NCBI RefSeq assembly: GCF_000373565.1
Contig: NZ_KB891804.1
Span: 143,706 to 207,705, forward strand
DNA length: 64,000 nucleotides
Source: Streptomyces sp. HmicA12
Lineage (GTDB): Bacteria; Actinomycetota; Actinomycetes; Streptomycetales; Streptomycetaceae
Direction: 5' to 3'
A program made the position numbers and the translations under genes. The notes under the pieces are model-generated. The model made no database searches, was not told the DNA's origin, and saw only the letters and a program-made list of their open reading frames with translations. Positions 9,002-17,974 of the stretch are shown piece by piece; position 1 is the first letter of the stretch, and each line of letters starts with the position of its first letter.

Positions 9002-10021
9002 ATGGCGCAGGCGTACGGGACCGGGGACCCCAGGGATTCCGAGCGGCAGGGGCCGGGGGCCCGGCTGCGAGGCCTGTCGAACCGGTTGCGGCGGGACCGC
9101 GGCTACTGGCGCCGCGGCATCGTCCTCGCGGTGCTCGCGATCCTGCTCGCGCTGGTCATGCTGCTGCACGCGCAGATCCCCAACACCATCGGCAACCTCG
9201 GATCGCTGACCGAGACGTTCCTGCCGTGGCTCGGCCTGTTCATCCCGGTGCTGCTGGTCCTCGGCTTCGTACGGAAGTCGGCGACCGCGCTGATCGCGGT
9301 GCTGGTCCCGGCGATCGTCTGGCTCAACCTCTTCGGCGGCCTGCTCACCGACAAGCAGCACGACGGCGGCGACCTCACCGTCGCCACCCACAACGTGAAC
9401 GCGGAGAACGCCGACCCGGAGGGTACGGCGAAGGCCGTCGCCGCGTCGGGGGCCCAGGTCATCGCCCTGGAAGAGGTGACGACCGACGCGCTGCCGACGT
9501 ACGAGAAGACGCTCGCGTCCGCCTACCCGTACCACGCCGTCAAGGGCACCGTCGGGCTGTGGAGCAAGTACCCGCTCTCCGACACCCAGCCCGTCGACAT
9601 CAAGCTGGGCTGGACCCGGGCGCTGCGCACGACCGTCGCGACGCCCGAGGGCCGGGTCGCGGTGTACGTCGCCCACATGCCGTCGGTGCGGGTCAAGCTC
9701 GACTCCGGGTTCACCGCCAGCCAGCGGGACAAGAGCGCGAACGCGCTGGGCGAGGCCATCGCCGACGAGCCGCTCGGCAAGGTCATCCTGCTCGGCGACC
9801 TGAACGGCACGATGAACGACCGCGCCCTGAACGCGGTGACCTCCCAGATGCGCTCCACGCAGGGCGCGGCGGGCAGCGGCTTCGGGTTCAGCTGGCCGGC
9901 CGCGTTCCCGATGGCACGGATCGACCAGATCATGGTCAGGGGCGTGGACCCGGTGTCGTCGTGGACGCTGCCGAGGACGAGCAGCGACCATCTGCCGATC
10001 GCGGCACGGGTGGACGTGTGA
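9002..10021 (+). CDS. Membrane-anchored endonuclease/exonuclease/phosphatase-fold protein
   Basis: A 339-residue protein of the EEP superfamily (DNase I, sphingomyelinase and inositol phosphatase fold). Three hydrophobic segments at about residues 38-56, 72-90 and 97-115 anchor it, and the catalytic domain follows outside or beneath the membrane. EEP signature pieces are visible: VATHNVN, IALEEV, VAHMPS, LLGDLNGTMN, ARIDQIM and SSDHLPIAARVDV, which supply the metal ligands and the general-base His. The substrate (nucleic acid, phospholipid or phosphosugar) cannot be decided. No operon partner; start ATG 9002. Confidence 0.88.
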   Translation: MAQAYGTGDPRDSERQGPGARLRGLSNRLRRDRGYWRRGIVLAVLAILLALVMLLHAQIPNTIGNLGSLTETFLPWLGLFIPVLLVLGFVRKSATALIAVLVPAIVWLNLFGGLLTDKQHDGGDLTVATHNVNAENADPEGTAKAVAASGAQVIALEEVTTDALPTYEKTLASAYPYHAVKGTVGLWSKYPLSDTQPVDIKLGWTRALRTTVATPEGRVAVYVAHMPSVRVKLDSGFTASQRDKSANALGEAIADEPLGKVILLGDLNGTMNDRALNAVTSQMRSTQGAAGSGFGFSWPAAFPMARIDQIMVRGVDPVSSWTLPRTSSDHLPIAARVDV

Positions 10022-10088
10022 CGTACACCGCGTCGTACACACGCTCTTAACCTGCTGGAATACTGGGTGCGGCAGACTTTGTTCCGTA

Positions 10089-10100
10089 CGTAAACTTACG
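10089..10100. promoter_or_regulatory. Inverted repeat upstream of the DHA1 efflux gene
   Basis: CGTAAACTTACG is a 5-2-5 perfect dyad, with a partly symmetrical CCGTA...TACGG frame around it, 47 bp before the ATG at 10147. It is a plausible repressor site, but no regulator gene adjoins this transporter. Confidence 0.35.
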
Positions 10101-10146
10101 GATTCCGCTCACTCCGCCCCCACCAGCACTCCCGGGAAGATCCCCC

Positions 10147-11361
10147 ATGCCCCTCGCCCTGCTCGCGCTCGCCGTGGGCGCCTTCGGCATCGGCACGACC
10201 GAGTTCGTCATGATGGGCCTGCTGCCCAACGTCGCCGACGACCTGCACATCACCATCCCCGCCGCCGGACACCTCGTCTCCGCGTACGCGCTCGGCGTCG
10301 TGATCGGCGCCCCGCTGCTCGCGGCGGTCACCGCGCGGATGCCGCGCCGCCGGGTCCTGATCGGCCTGATGGTGCTGTTCGTCGTCGGCAACGCGGTGTC
10401 GGCCGTGGCGCCCGACTACCACTGGCTGCTGGTCGCCCGCTTCGTCAGCGGCCTGCCGCACGGCGCCTTCTTCGGCGTCGGCGCGGTGGTGGCCACCTCG
10501 CTCGTCGGCCCCGAACGCAAGGCCCGCTCGGTCTCCCTGATGTTCCTCGGCCTGACGGTCGCCAACATCGTCGGGGTGCCGGTCGCGACGGCCATGGGAC
10601 AGCAGCTCGGCTGGCGGGCGACGTTCCTCGCGGTCAGCGCGATCGGCCTGGCCGCCATCGCGGCGCTTGCCGCGCTCGTCCCAGCGGACCACGGACACGG
10701 CTCGGCGGTGGGGGTCCGGAGCGAGCTCAGGGCGCTGAAGTCGCTGCCCGTGTGGCTGGCGCTCGGTACGACGGTCGCGGGCTTCGGCGCGCTCTTCTCC
10801 GCGTACAGCTACATCACGCCGATGCTCACGGACGCCGCGGGCTTCGCGGAGTCCAGCGTGACGCTGCTCCTGGCCCTCTTCGGCGTCGGCGCCACGATCG
10901 GCAACCTCCTGGGCGGCCGCCTCGCGGACCACTCCCTGCGCGGCACCCTCTTCGGCGGGCTCACCTCGCTGGGCGTGGTGCTTGCGGCGTTCCCGCTGCT
11001 GATGCGCACGGAGTGGAGCGCGCCCCTCGGCGTTCTGCTCCTCGGCTTCACCGCGTTCATGACGGGCTCCCCGCTCCAGCTGATGGTCATGGAGAAGGCC
11101 TCGGCGGCCCCCTCCCTGGCCTCGTCCGCGAACCAGGCGGCCTTCAACCTCGCCAACGCCGGCGGCGCCTGGATCGGCGGCCTGGCCCTGGCGGCGGGCT
11201 TCGGCGTGACGTCCCCCGCGCTCGCGGGCGCCCTGCTCGCGGTCCTCGGCCTCGGCGTGGCCGGCGCCGCCTACGCGGTGGACCGCCGCCGCGGGGCCGC
11301 GACCACCGGGCGGCTGGTCGCGGGGCACGTGCCGGTGGAGGCGGAGTCGGTACGGAGCTGA
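10147..11361 (+). CDS. MFS transporter, DHA1 family (AraJ/Cmx-like)
   Basis: A 404-residue major facilitator with about 12 membrane segments. The N-terminus LALAVGAFGIGTTEFVMMGLLPNVA is characteristic of the AraJ/chloramphenicol-efflux branch of DHA1, and ARFVSGLPHGAFFGVG is the matching helix-4 signature. It probably exports a small drug-like molecule or sugar by proton antiport; the substrate is unknown. The gene is monocistronic: a dyad lies upstream and a strong hairpin shared with the convergent oxidase lies downstream. Confidence 0.92.
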   Translation: MPLALLALAVGAFGIGTTEFVMMGLLPNVADDLHITIPAAGHLVSAYALGVVIGAPLLAAVTARMPRRRVLIGLMVLFVVGNAVSAVAPDYHWLLVARFVSGLPHGAFFGVGAVVATSLVGPERKARSVSLMFLGLTVANIVGVPVATAMGQQLGWRATFLAVSAIGLAAIAALAALVPADHGHGSAVGVRSELRALKSLPVWLALGTTVAGFGALFSAYSYITPMLTDAAGFAESSVTLLLALFGVGATIGNLLGGRLADHSLRGTLFGGLTSLGVVLAAFPLLMRTEWSAPLGVLLLGFTAFMTGSPLQLMVMEKASAAPSLASSANQAAFNLANAGGAWIGGLALAAGFGVTSPALAGALLAVLGLGVAGAAYAVDRRRGAATTGRLVAGHVPVEAESVRS

Positions 11362-11389
11362 CGCGGCGCGTCCACAGAGGCTGACGCCG

Positions 11390-11426
11390 GAAGGGGCGGC
11401 ACCCCACCGCGGGGTGCCGCCCCTTC
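11390..11426. terminator. Bidirectional terminator
   Basis: A perfect 16-bp stem (arm GAAGGGGCGGCACCCC) with a 5-nt loop between the converging efflux and multicopper oxidase genes. It would terminate both. Confidence 0.85.
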
Positions 11427-11441
11427 GGGCTTGCAGGGCCT

Positions 11442-13046
11442 CTAGGCCCGGTACCCGAGCACCGTCATCATCCCGGCCTCCGAGTGGTACACGTTGTGGC
11501 AGTGGAGCATCCACAGGCCCGGGTTGTCCGCGTCGAAGTCCACCGACAGGGTCCCGTTCGGCAGGATGACCGCCGTGTCCTTGCGGGGACCGCCCGCCAC
11601 GTTCGCCAGGGCGAAGGTGTGGCCGTGGAGGTGGAGCGGGTGCCACATCGCGGTGGAGTTGGCGAAGACCAGGCGGACCCGTTCGCCCGCCCGGACCGGG
11701 TGGCGCTGGTCCGCGGTGTACGGCTTCTTGTCGAACGCCCAGTCGTACGCGCCCATCCCGCCGGTCAGCCGGAGCTTGATCGTGCGGTCCGGCGCGCGGG
11801 CCGCCAGGGCCACCGAGGCGTCCGCCCTGAGCCGGTCGGCGGTCAGGACGCGGCCGCTCAGTTCCTTCGGCCGTGCCGTCGCGGGCGGCGTCGCGCCCGC
11901 GCCCGTGCGGAGGACGGCGAGCGCCGAGGCCTTCTTCCCCTCCGCCAGCGCCGTCAGCGGGAAGACGCCGTCGCCCGCCGTGACCAGCACGTCGTACCGC
12001 TCGCCCATGCCGAGCAGCAGCGCGTCCGTCTTCGCGTGCCGCACCGGGTAGCCGTCCGTGTGCGTCACCGTCATCTCGTGGCCGCCGAGCGCGACACGGA
12101 AGGCCGTGTCCCCGCCGGCGTTGATGACGCGCAGCCGGACGCGGTCGCCCGGACGGGCCTCGAAGACCGAAGGGGCCGCCGGTGTACGGCCGTTGATGAG
12201 GTAGTGCGGGTACTTCACGTCGCCCGCGTCGCCGCCGAGCAGCTCGCTGGTGGCGCCCATCATCATGCGGGAGGGGCCGGACGGCTCGGTCTCGCCGGTC
12301 CCGTCCGTCATCGCCATGCCGCCCGTCTCCGACATGTCGTGGCCCGAGTGGCCGCCCGAGCCGCCGCCCATGCCCGCCCGCAGCTCCTTCAGGACCGCGT
12401 CCGGCGTCGAGCCCTTCACCCCGTCGACCCAGTCGTCGAGGACGATCACCCACTCCTTGTCGTAGGCGAGGGGTTCCTTCGGGTCGTCGACGATCAGGGG
12501 CGCGTACAGGCCCCTGTCCTGCTGGGTGCCCGAGTGCGGGTGGAACCAGTACGTGCCCGGGTGCGGGACGGTGAAGCGGTACGTGAAGCCGGCGCCGGGG
12601 GCGATCGGCTTCTGGGTGAGGCCCGGGACGCCGTCCATGTCGTTGCGCAGGGCCAGGCCGTGCCAGTGCAGGGAGGTGGGCGCGGGGAGGTGGTTCGCGA
12701 GGGTGAGGGCGAGGGTGTCGCCCGCCGTCACGCGGACCTCCCTGCCGGGCAGATCGCCGCCGTACGACCAGGACGGGACCGTACGGTCGCCCAGGTCGAG
12801 GCGGGTCGCGGCGGCCGTGAGCGCGACCTCGCGGACCGAGCCGCCGGAGCCGCGCTTCTTCTCCGCGGCGGCGACCTCCGGGCCCGCCGGGTCCACGTAG
12901 CCCTGGGGCGCCGAGCCGTGGCTGCCGTGTCCGGACCCGGACCCGGAGCACGCGGCCAGAACTCCCGTGCCGGCCACGGCGATCGAGGCCCCGAGCACGG
13001 TACGGCGGGACAGTGGGTTCTTCGGGAAGGGGGGATTGCTGCGCAT
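11442..13046 (-). CDS. Tat-exported multicopper oxidase lipoprotein
   Basis: A 534-residue three-cupredoxin multicopper oxidase. The N-terminus has a twin-arginine motif (SRRTVLGAS) and a lipobox ending LAAC, so it is exported folded and lipid-anchored. Copper ligands are visible in order: HWHGLAL, HPHSGTQ, HPLHLHGHTF and HCHNVYHSEAGMM (type 1, 2 and 3 sites). A Met/His/Gly-rich insert, GGHSGHDMSETGGMAM, lies near residues 220-250 and resembles the copper-binding Met-rich loops of CueO-like cuprous oxidases. Copper detoxification or laccase activity outside the membrane is likely. Start: ATG 13046 (GTG 13058 possible); a dyad covers the start region. A small Met/His-rich membrane protein gene lies just upstream. 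Confidence 0.93.
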   Translation of the reverse strand: MRSNPPFPKNPLSRRTVLGASIAVAGTGVLAACSGSGSGHGSHGSAPQGYVDPAGPEVAAAEKKRGSGGSVREVALTAAATRLDLGDRTVPSWSYGGDLPGREVRVTAGDTLALTLANHLPAPTSLHWHGLALRNDMDGVPGLTQKPIAPGAGFTYRFTVPHPGTYWFHPHSGTQQDRGLYAPLIVDDPKEPLAYDKEWVIVLDDWVDGVKGSTPDAVLKELRAGMGGGSGGHSGHDMSETGGMAMTDGTGETEPSGPSRMMMGATSELLGGDAGDVKYPHYLINGRTPAAPSVFEARPGDRVRLRVINAGGDTAFRVALGGHEMTVTHTDGYPVRHAKTDALLLGMGERYDVLVTAGDGVFPLTALAEGKKASALAVLRTGAGATPPATARPKELSGRVLTADRLRADASVALAARAPDRTIKLRLTGGMGAYDWAFDKKPYTADQRHPVRAGERVRLVFANSTAMWHPLHLHGHTFALANVAGGPRKDTAVILPNGTLSVDFDADNPGLWMLHCHNVYHSEAGMMTVLGYRA

Positions 13047-13048
13047 GA

Positions 13049-13062
13049 CGAGGTGCACCTCG
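13049..13062 (-). promoter_or_regulatory. Perfect dyad over the ribosome-binding region of the multicopper oxidase
   Basis: CGAGGTGCACCTCG is a 14-bp perfect palindrome ending 2 nt before the ATG at 13046 and containing the only Shine-Dalgarno-like GAGGTG. It could be a protein operator or an RNA hairpin that hides the ribosome-binding site. Confidence 0.4.
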
Positions 13063-13128
13063 ATGGTGAAGTCGGTGTCGGTGTCGGTCTGCTCGTGTGC
13101 GGCGAGGCGAAGCCGCAGGTGCGCAGGC

Positions 13129-13569
13129 CTAGATGCGCAGCACCGACAACCGGGACAACGTCGTGCGAGGTGGGGGAGGGTGGGGTCGCTGGGCGAACGC
13201 CATGCCGCGCGGGGCCGGACCCGGCGCGGCCGGGGCGATCAGCGGCCGCAGCGCCGCCGCCGTCAGCAACAGCAGCGTGAACGAGCCGAGCACCGCCAGG
13301 CAGACACCCAGCGGATCCATGCTGCCGTCACCCGGCATCGGGTGCTCGTCGGCGGTGGCCTGGGACGGCGCGATGTGCGTATCCGGATGAGCAGCCATGG
13401 GCGCGGTCATGGGCGCCGCCATCGACTGGTGGCTCGTCGCATGTCCCGTCGGATGCCCCAGCGTGTGCATGCCGACGATCCCGAACAGCAGCGCCACGAA
13501 CAGCAGCAGCCGGCCGCGGCGGCGCGGGCCCAAAAGGCCCTGCGGCGGCGGAGTCGGCTGCGGCTTCAC
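13129..13569 (-). CDS. Small Met/His-rich membrane protein (DUF6153-like)
   Basis: A 146-residue protein with two hydrophobic segments, near residues 20-38 and 88-108. The extracytoplasmic loop between them is rich in His and Met (HTLGHPTGHATSHQSMAAPM, then more Met/His), which suggests copper or another soft metal as ligand. It matches my recollection of the actinobacterial DUF6153 family, whose function is unknown. It is transcribed just ahead of the multicopper oxidase with an 82-bp gap, so a shared role in extracytoplasmic copper handling is likely (inference). The C-terminal tail is proline- and arginine-rich. Confidence 0.75.
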   Translation of the reverse strand: MKPQPTPPPQGLLGPRRRGRLLLFVALLFGIVGMHTLGHPTGHATSHQSMAAPMTAPMAAHPDTHIAPSQATADEHPMPGDGSMDPLGVCLAVLGSFTLLLLTAAALRPLIAPAAPGPAPRGMAFAQRPHPPPPRTTLSRLSVLRI

Positions 13570-13639
13570 AGTCCGCAGCCTACCCCCACCCGGTATCGGA
13601 CGACGTGCGGGGGCCGGGACCGCCTACGATCATGAGCGC

Positions 13640-15082
13640 ATGACGACTACGGACAATCAGGGACAAGGTGGCGTGGGTGCCGCCGCGGCGGAAGGGGACC
13701 GTCGCCAGTTCATCTCCTGGGTGACGCTCGGCCTGATGACCACCGCCTCCGTGGCGAGCCTGCGACCCTCGCCCACCATGGCGATCTACGGCCTCGCCGC
13801 GATCTTCCTCTACCTGCTGCCCGCCGTCGTCTTCCTGCTGCCCACCGCCCTCGTCGGCGCCGAACTGGCCTCCGGCTGGACGGGCGGCATCTACCGCTGG
13901 GTCAGCGAGGCGCTCGGCAAGCCGCTCGGATTCGTCGCCGTGTGGTGCCAGTTCGCGATGACCATCGCGTACTACCCGAGCCTGCTCGCCTACGTGGCGT
14001 CCACGTTCGCGTACGTCATCCACCCGAGCCTCGCCGAGAACGGCCTGTACGTCGCGATCTGCATCATCGTCCTCTACTGGACGGGCGTCTTCGTCAGCTC
14101 GCGCGGGACGAGGACCATCGCCGGGCTCTCGTCCTTCGGACTCGTCATCGGCACGCTCGTCCCCGGCGTCCTGCTCGTCGTCCTCGGCATCGTCTTCCTC
14201 GGACAGGGCAACCCGTCCGCCGCCCCGATGAGCCCCGACCACTGGCTGCCACCGTGGACGGGCCTCGCCAGCCTCGTGCTGATCGTCAACAACTTCCTCT
14301 CCTACGCGGGCATGGAGATGAACGGCGTCCACGTGTCGTCCCTGCGCAACCCGCGCGGCGAGTACCCGAGGTCGGTCTTCCTGGCCACCGGGCTCGTCCT
14401 GCTGATCTTCATCCTCCCCGCGCTCGCCATCAGCTGGGTGATGCCCGCGAAGCAGCTCAGCCTGACCGCCGGTCTGATGCAGGCCTTCCAGGCGTTCTTC
14501 GACCACTTCGGGGTCGGCTGGATGACGAAGGTCGTCGGCGTCATGCTGGTGTGCGCGGCGCTCGGCGGCATGCTGACCTGGCTCGCCGGACCGGCGAAGG
14601 GCCTGGTGCTGCTCGCACGCCAGGAGGGCTATCTGCCGCCCTACCTGCAGAAGTTCAACAAGTACGGCGTCCCGCAGAACATGATGGTCGCCCAGGGCGT
14701 GCTGACCACCCTCATCGGCATCCTGTACGCCTTCAGCGACGACGTCTCCAGCCAGTACTGGATGTTCTCCGTCATCACCATCCAGATCTATCTGGTCGCC
14801 TACCTGCTGATGTTCGTGGCGGTCGTACGGCTGCGGAAGACGCAGCCCGATGTCGAGCGCGGCTTCGTCGTGCCGGCCGTGACCACCGTCGCGAGCATCG
14901 GGTTCGTCGCCTCGGTGATCGCGATGATCATCGGGTTCGTGCCGCCGGACGGCTACGACACCGGGCCGCTGTGGCGGTTCCTGCTGATCGTCGGCGGCGG
15001 GCTGCTGCTGATCGGCATCGCGGCCCCCGCCGCCTTCCTCAAGTTCCGCAAGCCGAGCTGGATCCACCCCGACCACCGCTGA
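13640..15082 (+). CDS. APC-superfamily amino acid permease
   Basis: A 480-residue permease with about 12 membrane segments. The early run VASLRPSPTMAIYGLAAIFLY and the sequence ELASGWTGGIYRWVSEALG correspond to helices 1-3 of the APC fold, closest in feel to the glutamate:GABA antiporter (GadC-like) branch. It probably moves an amino acid or amine across the cell membrane; the substrate is not determinable. Start ATG 13640. It ends 4 bp before the converging LacI gene with no hairpin between them. Confidence 0.9.
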   Translation: MTTTDNQGQGGVGAAAAEGDRRQFISWVTLGLMTTASVASLRPSPTMAIYGLAAIFLYLLPAVVFLLPTALVGAELASGWTGGIYRWVSEALGKPLGFVAVWCQFAMTIAYYPSLLAYVASTFAYVIHPSLAENGLYVAICIIVLYWTGVFVSSRGTRTIAGLSSFGLVIGTLVPGVLLVVLGIVFLGQGNPSAAPMSPDHWLPPWTGLASLVLIVNNFLSYAGMEMNGVHVSSLRNPRGEYPRSVFLATGLVLLIFILPALAISWVMPAKQLSLTAGLMQAFQAFFDHFGVGWMTKVVGVMLVCAALGGMLTWLAGPAKGLVLLARQEGYLPPYLQKFNKYGVPQNMMVAQGVLTTLIGILYAFSDDVSSQYWMFSVITIQIYLVAYLLMFVAVVRLRKTQPDVERGFVVPAVTTVASIGFVASVIAMIIGFVPPDGYDTGPLWRFLLIVGGGLLLIGIAAPAAFLKFRKPSWIHPDHR

Positions 15083-15086
15083 GGGG

Positions 15087-16133
15087 TCACGGCGTGAGGC
15101 GGCGCACGCTGTCGCGGACCACGATGTGCGTGCCCAGCAGATGCCGCTGCTGGCCCGTGCGGGCCGAGCCGCCGAGGGCCAGACGGACGGCCGTGCGGCC
15201 CAGTTCCTCGCCCGGGATGTGCACCGTGGTCAGACCCGGCGTCATGTCGGCGGCGACCGGGTCGTCGTTGTAGCCGACCACCGAGATGTCGTCGGGAACC
15301 CGGAGCCCGTACTCCGCGAGGGCCTTGACCACCGCCGCCGCCACCCGGTCGTCGCCGGCCACGACCGCCGTGAAGTCCGGCCTGCCGTCGCACTTGTCGA
15401 GCAGCTCGCGGATGGCCCGGTCGCCGTTGTTCTGGCCGAAGCCGATGTCGTGCAGCAGCACGTCCGAGCGCGGCACGCCGTGGTCCGCCAGGGCGCGCAG
15501 ACAGCCGCGCACCCGGCCCTCGCCGGTGGTGTTGCCCGGCTGGTAGCCGATCATCGCGATCCTGCGGTGGCCCGCGCCCAGGAGGTGGCTGGTGATGGCG
15601 TGCGCGCCCGCCTCGTTGTCGTACTCGACGACGAGCGCGGGCACGTCGGGCGCGGGTGCGGGCCGGCCGCACAGCACCAGACGCGAACCCGCGGCGGCGA
15701 GCGACTGCGCGTACCGGGCCATCCGCGCCCGGTACTCGTCGTCCTCGACGACGCCGCCGACCAGGACGACCGCCTCGGCGGCCTGCTCGCGCATCATCTG
15801 GACCAGGGCCAGTTCGCGGGCCGGGTCGGCGCCGGTCGAGGCGACGAGGGTGAGCCGCTCGTGCCGGGCCGCCTCCATCTCCACGCCCTGCGCGACCGCC
15901 GCGTAGAACGAGCTGACCACGTCGAGCATCAGCACCGCGATGGTCTTGCGGCCCGCGCCCGCGAGCGCGCGGGCGTGCGCGTTCGCCACGTAGTCCAGGT
16001 CCTTCGCGGCGCGCAGCACCTTGGCGCGCGAGGCGGCCGAGGTCGGATAGGTGCCCGCGAGCACCCGTGACACCGTCGCCACCGAGACGCCGGCGCGTGC
16101 CGCCACGTCCCGGATGGTGGCTCGCTCGCCCAC
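15087..16133 (-). CDS. LacI family transcriptional regulator of the carbohydrate ABC operon
   Basis: A 348-residue LacI/GalR repressor. The helix-turn-helix TIRDVAARAGVSVATVSRVL is at residues 6-25, followed by the hinge helix and a periplasmic-binding-protein-like ligand domain. It is the last gene after a solute-binding protein and two permeases on the same strand, so it is the obvious regulator of sugar uptake here. LacI-type dyads lie at 19980-19991, before both the ABC operon and the divergent dehydrogenase, and at 19736-19746 within the first permease gene. A GAGG is seen ahead of the ATG at 16133. Confidence 0.93.
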   Translation of the reverse strand: MGERATIRDVAARAGVSVATVSRVLAGTYPTSAASRAKVLRAAKDLDYVANAHARALAGAGRKTIAVLMLDVVSSFYAAVAQGVEMEAARHERLTLVASTGADPARELALVQMMREQAAEAVVLVGGVVEDDEYRARMARYAQSLAAAGSRLVLCGRPAPAPDVPALVVEYDNEAGAHAITSHLLGAGHRRIAMIGYQPGNTTGEGRVRGCLRALADHGVPRSDVLLHDIGFGQNNGDRAIRELLDKCDGRPDFTAVVAGDDRVAAAVVKALAEYGLRVPDDISVVGYNDDPVAADMTPGLTTVHIPGEELGRTAVRLALGGSARTGQQRHLLGTHIVVRDSVRRLTP

Positions 16134-16225
16134 TCGTATCTCTCCTCGAATCCAGTGGCGCGGGGCCGTGTCCGTGCCGGCCCCGCACCATCATCGCGTG
16201 CGCTGTCCCTTTCGGCGGTCCCGGG

Positions 16226-17875
16226 TCAGTGGGCCGCCGCGTACTCCTCGGCGAATTCCTCGGTGACCTTCTTCCCGCCCTGCGCCTGCCACTTGGCGTA
16301 GATGGAGTCCCAGTCGGAGAGCTTCTTGCGGCCGCTGACGACGGCGGTGACCCCGTCGTTCATCATCTGCTCCAGGGCGGCGCCCTGCTTGTTGTACGTG
16401 TCCGACTGCAGGCCGAAGCGGGCGTTGGGCTGCATCAGCGGGACGACCTTCCGCTGCCAGGTGTGGAGCCGCTTCGTGATCTCGGGGAAGCCGGGCGCGT
16501 ACAGGACCTGCGGGGCGTCGCTGAGGTAGACGAACGGGACGTTGACCTTCGACTCGACCAGGCCCAGCTCGGTGGCGACGGGGTTGTTGTCCTTGTCGCG
16601 CTCGAAGTGGGTGCCCTCGATGCCGTAGTGGGTCAGCTCGTACTCCTTGGAGCCGAACGGCGCGGCCAGGTAGTCGAGGACGCGCAGGATCAGCTTGACG
16701 CGTTCCTTGGACGCCTTCTTGACGAGCGTGTAGCCGAAGGCGCCGCGGCTCTGCTGGTACCTGGTCGTCGCGCCGTCCGCCGCGTACGGGACGAGCGCGT
16801 CCATGTCGTAGGCGCCCTTGATGCCCTGGGCGTTGGACGTGTAGGCGGCGAAGCCGTCGGTCATCGACAGCACCGAGCCGTTCCAGAACTGCGTCTTGAG
16901 GTCCACCTGCGAGACCGAGGTGGCCTCCGGGTAGTACGACCCCTGCGCCCGCAGCTTCGCCATGAACTCCAGGGCGGCCTTGAACTCGTCGGTGCCGCCG
17001 AAGTGCACCATCTTGCCGCCCTGGTACGAGAACTCGTTGGGAGCGCCGAACCAGTTGGCGTGCGTCTTGTAGCCGAAGTAGCCGGTCGTGGAGGCGCCCA
17101 GGGCCCACTTCTTGGCGCGGGTCGCGGACTTGGCCATGGCCGCGAAGTCGTCCGTGGACATGCCCGGCGCGTACCCGGCCTTCGCGAACGCCTGGGAGTT
17201 GAAGAACATGGTGTCCTGCGGCTTGGGCCGCTCGACCGGGACGCCGTAGATCCGGCCCGCGATCCGGCCCATGCCCTGCCAGGCGTACGTCGGGATGCCC
17301 GCCAGGTTCGGGTACTCCTTGATCGCGTCGCCCGACAGGTACTCGGTGAGGTCGGCGCAGCGGGTCTTCGCGAACTGGGCCTCGCGCGGCAGGGTGTAGC
17401 CGCCGCCGACGTTGATGACGTCGGGGATGTCGTCGCCCGCGAACACGGTCGCCATCTTGGCGCGGTAGTCGGCGTCGGCGACCACGGTGAACTCGACCTC
17501 GACGCCCAGCGCCTCGTTGACCGCCGCCCAGAACTTGTTCTGCGCCGCGGGCTTGGGCGGGGTGCCGTACGTGATCGTGAGGACCTTGATCTTCTCCTTG
17601 CCGCTGCCGGGCTTCTCGGCGACGGCCCGCACCAGGTCGCCCGGGTACGTGGTGAAGCCGGCCTGCACGCCCTCGGCGGTGGCGGCCAGGTCGGGCGTCG
17701 CTCCCTTGCCCGGGGTGTACGTGGGCCAGGCCGCGGCCTTCTTGCCCGCGTTGGAGACGTCGGCGCCGCCGGACGACTCGGTGGAGCAGGCGGTGAGCAC
17801 GGCGGGGGCGGCGAGCGCGGCGCCGCCGACGGCGATGGAGCGCAGCAGGGTGCGGCGCGACATGTTCGCGGACAT
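16226..17875 (-). CDS. Extracellular solute-binding lipoprotein (family 1, LplA-like)
   Basis: A 549-residue substrate-binding protein of a carbohydrate ABC importer. A twin-arginine sequence (MSRRTLLRS) and a lipobox LTAC with Cys30 mark it as an exported lipoprotein. Its length (~550 versus ~430 for maltose-type proteins) and the permease pairing match the LplA/YtcQ group, which serves oligosaccharides such as pectin fragments in other bacteria. I chose ATG 17875, which has GAAGGG 9 nt upstream; TTG 17896 is the other option. A 17-bp tandem repeat separates it from the upstream permease. Confidence 0.92.
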   Translation of the reverse strand: MSANMSRRTLLRSIAVGGAALAAPAVLTACSTESSGGADVSNAGKKAAAWPTYTPGKGATPDLAATAEGVQAGFTTYPGDLVRAVAEKPGSGKEKIKVLTITYGTPPKPAAQNKFWAAVNEALGVEVEFTVVADADYRAKMATVFAGDDIPDVINVGGGYTLPREAQFAKTRCADLTEYLSGDAIKEYPNLAGIPTYAWQGMGRIAGRIYGVPVERPKPQDTMFFNSQAFAKAGYAPGMSTDDFAAMAKSATRAKKWALGASTTGYFGYKTHANWFGAPNEFSYQGGKMVHFGGTDEFKAALEFMAKLRAQGSYYPEATSVSQVDLKTQFWNGSVLSMTDGFAAYTSNAQGIKGAYDMDALVPYAADGATTRYQQSRGAFGYTLVKKASKERVKLILRVLDYLAAPFGSKEYELTHYGIEGTHFERDKDNNPVATELGLVESKVNVPFVYLSDAPQVLYAPGFPEITKRLHTWQRKVVPLMQPNARFGLQSDTYNKQGAALEQMMNDGVTAVVSGRKKLSDWDSIYAKWQAQGGKKVTEEFAEEYAAAH

Positions 17876-17923
17876 GGTGAAGGACCCTTCGGACAAAGGA
17901 GGTGGGGAAGACGGCGGTACGGG

Positions 17924-17974
17924 CTCAGCTCCTGAAGGTGCTCAGCTCTTGAAGGTGCTCAGCTCTTGATGGCG
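17924..17974. repeat. Three tandem copies of a 17-bp unit
   Basis: The unit CTCAGCTCYTGAAGGTG occurs at 17924-17940 and 17941-17957, and a third, partly diverged copy at 17958-17974 covers the stop codon of the permease. It looks like slippage duplication of the gene end, leaving extra copies of the last codons in the spacer before the solute-binding protein gene. Confidence 0.85.

Noticed and set aside
10096..12951. A 951-codon minus-strand open frame
   Set aside because: It overlaps the multicopper oxidase in another phase and the DHA1 pump antisense; no recognisable domain.
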